A stretch of 20,207 nucleotides of DNA. It comes from CAIUKV01 sp041659105. Its GTDB lineage: Bacteria; Actinomycetota; Acidimicrobiia; IMCC26256; PALSA-555. The stretch spans positions 1 through 20,207 of the forward strand of contig JBAZYX010000081.1 in assembly GCA_041659105.1 (NCBI GenBank), given 5' to 3'. The translations under genes and the position numbers were made by a program. The notes under the pieces are model-generated. The model saw only the letters and a list, made by a program, of their open reading frames with translations, was not told the origin of the DNA and searched no databases. Shown here piece by piece: positions 16,633 through 20,207 of the stretch (within the stretch, counting starts at the first letter, position 1; each line of letters starts with the position of its first letter).

Positions 16633-18099
16633 GTGACGCCGTACTTCGACTACCACGCGCTCGCCCCGGTGATCGTCCTCACCGCGGTCACCCTGATCGC
16701 GCTCGTGGTCGACTTCGTCTGGAAGGACGCGGCGCGCCAGGCGGTCCCGCAGATCGCGGGTGTCGGTCTCCTCCTCGCGTTCATCCCGGTGCTCACGCTC
16801 GCGGCCGACGGTGAGACGCGCTCCATGTTCGGCGGCGCGTTCGTCGTCGACAACTACGCGCTCGCGTTCATCGGCTTCTTCCTGATCGTCGGGTACGTGT
16901 CGCTGCTGCTTTCGTACGACTACATCGCGGAGGGCGACTACTACCAGGGCGAGTTCTACGTCCTGTTGCTCACGTCGGTGCTCGGCCTCGTGATCATGGC
17001 GTCGGCCCGCGACCTCATCTCGATCTTCGTGGCGCTCGAGACGATCTCGCTGCCCACCTTCGTGCTCGCCGGGTGGCGCAAGCACGACACCCGCTCCAAC
17101 GAGGCGGCCATCAAGTACTTCCTGATCGGCGTGCTCTCCACGGCGATCATGCTCTACGGGATGTCGCTCATCTTCGGCATGGCCGGGTCGACCCTCCTTT
17201 CCGACATCTCTGTCGCCTCCGGCAAGTCGCAGCCGGCACTGTTCGCCGTGGCCATCTTCATGACGCTGGTCGGCTTCGCGTTCAAGATCTCCGCGGTGCC
17301 GTTCCACTTCTGGGCACCCGACACGTACGAAGGCGCGCCGATGCCCGTCACCGCGTTCCTCTCGGTGGCGTCGAAGGCCGGCGGGTTCGTAGCGCTGCTG
17401 ACGATCGTCTTCTTCGGCTTCTTCGAGTCGCCCGACTCGTGGCAGCCGGTGCTGTGGGTGCTGGCCGCGGGGTCGATCATCCTCGGCAACCTCGCCGCGC
17501 TGCGCCAGAAGAACATCATCCGGATGCTCGGCTACTCGTCGATCGCGCAGGGTGGCTTCATCCTCGTGTCGCTCGCCGTGTCGGGCGACAACGACGCCGC
17601 CAAGTCCGGCTTCGAGGGCGTCGTCATCTACATCCTCATCTACGCCGCGATGAACCTGGGTGCGTTCGCGTGCGTGATCGCGAACGCGCGACGCACCCGC
17701 TCCACCGAGATCAGCTCGTTCGCCGGCCTGGGCCAGGAGAACCCGGCGCTCGCGTTGGTGTTCTCGATGTTCCTGTTCTCGCTCGCCGGGATCCCGCCGT
17801 TCGCGGGCTGGTTCGCCAAGTTCGTCATGTTCCGGGCCGTGCTCGACGCCGGCACCCCGTCGGCGGTGGTGCTCGGCGTGCTCGCCGCGGTGTTCTCGGT
17901 GGTCGCGTTCTTCTACTACGGAGCCGTCGTCCGCCAGATGTGGTTCCACGACCCGGTCGACCTCGGCGACACGAGCGACCGCAAGATCCCGGTGGCACTC
18001 GTGGCTGCGCTCTCGCTCACCACCCTCGTGGTGATCGTGGTGGGCGTGTACCCGCAGCTCTTCGCCCGCATCGGGGACCTCGCCTTCCGCGCGGGCTGA
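16633..18099 (+). CDS. nuoN: NADH-quinone oxidoreductase subunit N (second copy)
   Basis: Antiporter-like subunit next to NuoK in the second complex I, 488 residues. The GTG at 16633 has a GGAG 7 bases upstream, just after the nuoM stop. Channel residues are kept: Glu136 in VALETISLPTFVLAG, Lys218 in FKISAVPFHFWAPDTY, Lys248 in SVASKAGGF and Lys396 in AGWFAKFVMF. The loop motif that reads NDIKRTLAYSSIAH in the first NuoN reads KNIIRMLGYSSIAQ here, so Ile296 replaces the lysine. It is the last recognised complex I gene of the operon, with the methyltransferase gene 67 bases downstream on the same strand. Confidence 0.97.
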   Translation: MTPYFDYHALAPVIVLTAVTLIALVVDFVWKDAARQAVPQIAGVGLLLAFIPVLTLAADGETRSMFGGAFVVDNYALAFIGFFLIVGYVSLLLSYDYIAEGDYYQGEFYVLLLTSVLGLVIMASARDLISIFVALETISLPTFVLAGWRKHDTRSNEAAIKYFLIGVLSTAIMLYGMSLIFGMAGSTLLSDISVASGKSQPALFAVAIFMTLVGFAFKISAVPFHFWAPDTYEGAPMPVTAFLSVASKAGGFVALLTIVFFGFFESPDSWQPVLWVLAAGSIILGNLAALRQKNIIRMLGYSSIAQGGFILVSLAVSGDNDAAKSGFEGVVIYILIYAAMNLGAFACVIANARRTRSTEISSFAGLGQENPALALVFSMFLFSLAGIPPFAGWFAKFVMFRAVLDAGTPSAVVLGVLAAVFSVVAFFYYGAVVRQMWFHDPVDLGDTSDRKIPVALVAALSLTTLVVIVVGVYPQLFARIGDLAFRAG

Positions 18100-18166
18100 C
18101 CGTGTTGACTGGTCGTGCGGTCGGCGGGCCTCCGGCTCGGCTGAGCGCACCCACACGGGAGCGGTG

Positions 18167-19333
18167 ATGGGACTCGAGGCCCGGCTGCGTGAGCGGATCC
18201 ACCGTGAGGGCCCGATCTCGTTCGCGGACTTCCACGAGGCTGCGCTCTACGACGCCGAGGACGGCTTCTTCACCCGCGGCGGGGGAGCGGGGCGCGCCGG
18301 GCGTGACTTCGTGACGAGCCCCGAGGTGGGCTCGCTGTTCGGCATGGTGGTCGCCCGGGCGCTCGACGACGCGTGGCACCGGCTCGGCGAGCCCGACCCG
18401 TTCGTGGTCGTCGAGGCCGGCGCGGGGCGGGGCCGGCTCGGCGCCGACGTCGTCCGGGCCCAGCCCGACTGCGTCACGGCCCTGCGCTATGTGCTCGTGG
18501 AGCGTTCCCCGCAGCTGCGCGACGAGCAGCGCGAGCGGCTCGCCCTGGAGCCGCCCGACGAGGCCCTGGGCCCGTTCCTCGTGGCCGAGGACGGGGAGGC
18601 CCCCGAGCCCCAGCCCGGTCAGGGGCCGATCGTCACCGCGCTCGACGAGCTCCCCGGGGTCCGGGTCACCGGCGTGGTGCTGGCCAACGAGCTGCTCGAC
18701 AACCTGCCGGTCCACGTGGTGGAGCGGGCCGAGGACGGCTGGCTCGAGGTCCGGGTCGACGCCGATGCCGACCGCTTCGTCGAGGTGCTGGTCCCCGCCG
18801 CCCCGCCGTTGGCCGCCGAGGCCGACGTGGTCGCGGAGGGCGCGGTCGTCCCCGTGGGCGCCCGGCTCCCGGTGCCGGTCGCGGCCCGCACCTGGCTCGA
18901 GCGGGTGGGCGGGCTCCTGCGCCGGGGCGAGGTCGTCCTGTTCGACTACGTCGACACCGCGTCCTCGTTGGCCGCGCGCGGCCAGGGGTCGTGGATGCGC
19001 ACCTACCGCGCCCACCAGCGCGGCGCCGACCCGCTCGACAGCCCGGGCGCGCAGGACATCACGTGCGACGTGCCCCTCGAGTACCTGCGCCGGATCACCG
19101 AGCGCGTGGGCATGCCGATCGCGGAGTACTTGCCCCAGCGGGAGTGGATGGGCCGCCACGGGATCGTCGAGCTGGTGGCCGAGGGCGACCGGCTGTGGCA
19201 GGAGGGTGCGGCCCGGGGCGACCTCGCCGCGATCGCGGGCCGGAGCCGAGGCGTCGAAGCCGCGGCGCTGACCGACCCCGGCGGTCTCGGCGCGCACCGG
19301 GTGCTCGTGCTGCGTCGCGAAGGCGCCGGATAG
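18167..19333 (+). CDS. MidA/NDUFAF7-family SAM-dependent methyltransferase
   Basis: A 388-residue class I methyltransferase of the family (PF02636 type) that contains the mitochondrial complex I assembly factor NDUFAF7/MidA. Motifs: GPISFADFHEAALYD (15-29), GRDFVTSPEVGSLFG (45-59), the SAM-binding loop VEAGAGRGRLGAD (82-94), ANELLDNLPVH (173-183), and toward the end FDYVDTA, GSWMRTYRAHQRG and GAQDITCDVPLEYL. The ATG at 18167 has GGGAG 5 bases upstream; the GTG one codon earlier is too close. NDUFAF7 is known to dimethylate an arginine in the NuoD homologue NDUFS2. Position right after nuoN, same strand with no visible terminator, suggests co-expression, and the target arginine is present in NuoD. 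The bacterial role is inferred, not shown. Confidence 0.9.
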   Translation: MGLEARLRERIHREGPISFADFHEAALYDAEDGFFTRGGGAGRAGRDFVTSPEVGSLFGMVVARALDDAWHRLGEPDPFVVVEAGAGRGRLGADVVRAQPDCVTALRYVLVERSPQLRDEQRERLALEPPDEALGPFLVAEDGEAPEPQPGQGPIVTALDELPGVRVTGVVLANELLDNLPVHVVERAEDGWLEVRVDADADRFVEVLVPAAPPLAAEADVVAEGAVVPVGARLPVPVAARTWLERVGGLLRRGEVVLFDYVDTASSLAARGQGSWMRTYRAHQRGADPLDSPGAQDITCDVPLEYLRRITERVGMPIAEYLPQREWMGRHGIVELVAEGDRLWQEGAARGDLAAIAGRSRGVEAAALTDPGGLGAHRVLVLRREGAG

Positions 19334-19389
19334 CCTGCCGGTCCGCCCGCGTGGGTCGATCCGTACCCACCCGAGACCCCGGAGCGAGC

Positions 19390-20207
19390 ATGTCGGAGCC
19401 TGCAGCCGCCAAGTCGGAGACGACCATCGAGTCCCTCCTCGTCGAGGGGCGCACCTTCGCGCCGTCGGCCGAGTTCGTGGCCGGTGCCCTCGTGCGCGAC
19501 CGGTCGGTGTTCGACGAGGCCGAGGCCGACCCCGAGGCGTTCTGGGCCCGTCAGGCCGAGGAGCTGGTGAGCTGGGACGAGCCGTGGCACACGGTCTGCG
19601 AGTGGGACCTGCCGTTCGCGAAGTGGTTCGTCGGCGGGTCGCTCAACGTGGCGTACAACTGCCTCGACCGTCACGTGGAGGCCGGTGCCGGCGACAAGGT
19701 CGCGTACTTCTGGGAGGGTGAGCCCGGCGACGCCCGCACGATCACCTACGCGGAGCTCCTCGACGACGTGAGCCGGCTGGCCAACGCGCTGAAGTCGCTC
19801 GGCGTCGAGAAGGGTGACCGTGTCAACGTGTACCTGGGCATGGTGCCCGAGCTGCCGATGGCGCTGCTCGCGTGCGCGCGGATCGGCGCGGTGCACTCCG
19901 TGGTGTTCGGCGGGTTCTCGTCCGACTCGCTGCGCGACCGCATCAACGACGCGCAGGCGAAGGTGCTCATCACCGGCGACGGCGCGTGGCGGCGCGGCCA
20001 GGTGATCCCGCTGAAGGAGACGGCCGACACCGCGGTGGCCGAGTGCCCGACCATCGAGAAGGTGCTCGTACTGAAGCGCACCGAGCAGGACGTGCCGATG
20101 GTCGACGGTCGCGACGTGTGGTGGCACGACCTCGTGTCTCAGCAGTCGGCCGACTGCCCGCCCGAGAGCATGGACGCGGAGGACCTGCTCTACCTGCTCT
20201 ACACCTC
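19390..20207 (+). CDS. acsA: Acetyl-CoA synthetase (AMP-forming), 3' end outside the window
   Basis: Activates acetate to acetyl-CoA through acetyl-AMP in the cytoplasm. Only the first 272 codons are in the window; the frame is open to the right edge and stops exactly inside the LLYLLYTS segment that begins the ATP-binding signature. The N-terminal ACS domain is recognisable (FWARQAEELVSWDEPW, then WFVGGSLNVAYNCLDRHV), followed by GDRVNVYLGMVPELPMALLA, RIGAVHSVVFGGFS and the RRGQVIPLKE segment typical of acetyl-CoA synthetases (relatives read RRGKIIPLKE). The ATG at 19390 has GGAG (19381-19384) 5 bases upstream. The 56-base gap after the methyltransferase contains a small 6-bp stem (GTGGGT 19351-19356 / ACCCAC 19365-19370), a weak terminator candidate at best. 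Confidence 0.94.
   Translation, partial: MSEPAAAKSETTIESLLVEGRTFAPSAEFVAGALVRDRSVFDEAEADPEAFWARQAEELVSWDEPWHTVCEWDLPFAKWFVGGSLNVAYNCLDRHVEAGAGDKVAYFWEGEPGDARTITYAELLDDVSRLANALKSLGVEKGDRVNVYLGMVPELPMALLACARIGAVHSVVFGGFSSDSLRDRINDAQAKVLITGDGAWRRGQVIPLKETADTAVAECPTIEKVLVLKRTEQDVPMVDGRDVWWHDLVSQQSADCPPESMDAEDLLYLLYT

Noticed and set aside
18105..18110. TTGACT as a -35 box of a promoter for the methyltransferase gene
   Set aside because: No TANNNT-like -10 box lies at a suitable distance downstream, so the hexamer alone is not enough.

Overview
The window is GC-rich, densely packed DNA with many GTG and TTG starts, strong GGAGG-type ribosome binding sites and overlapping stop/start codons. Together with the protein sequences this suggests a high-GC actinobacterium. 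I lean towards an Acidimicrobiia-like lineage, but that is inference from the style of the sequences and no marker gene here proves it. No tRNA, rRNA, CRISPR array, insertion sequence or phage gene was seen, and no stretch over 300 bases lacks a gene.

Layout. (1) 2-4925, plus strand: the end of a first respiratory complex I operon, nuoL (5' end outside the window), nuoM and nuoN, joined by overlapping or nearly overlapping codons. (2) 4970-5018: a perfect 23-bp inverted repeat between converging genes, probably a two-way terminator. (3) 5027-7653: three genes not related to complex I, namely an amidohydrolase-2 family protein (minus), ribose-5-phosphate isomerase A (plus) and a patatin-like phospholipase (minus). 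(4) 7732-18099, plus strand: a second, complete complex I operon in the order nuoA-B-C-D-H-I-J-K-L-M-N. It has no nuoE, nuoF or nuoG, so it lacks the NADH-oxidising module. (5) 18167-19333: a MidA/NDUFAF7-family SAM-dependent methyltransferase, 67 bases after nuoN. (6) 19390 to the end: the N-terminal part of acetyl-CoA synthetase, cut by the window edge.

How the genes work together. The second operon encodes the quinone-reducing arm (NuoB, C, D, I) and the whole proton-pumping membrane arm (NuoA, H, J, K, L, M, N) of an 11-subunit complex I. Such complexes are known to take electrons from donors other than NADH (reduced ferredoxin, or F420H2 through a separate subunit); the donor here cannot be read from the sequence. 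The first nuoLMN set may be the tail of a classical 14-gene operon lying upstream, so the organism probably has two forms of complex I side by side. The methyltransferase family includes the mitochondrial enzyme that dimethylates an arginine of the NuoD homologue during complex I assembly, and that arginine is present in this NuoD (Arg75).

The most interesting signal is a cluster of changes around the quinone-reduction site of the second complex: the NuoD tyrosine that contacts the quinone headgroup is a tryptophan, NuoH has lost the Glu-Arg pair at the end of its first helix, has a rebuilt first loop and has lost an acidic residue in its conserved acidic loop, and NuoB has an extra cysteine three residues after an N2 cluster ligand. 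The proton-channel residues of both LMN sets are intact.
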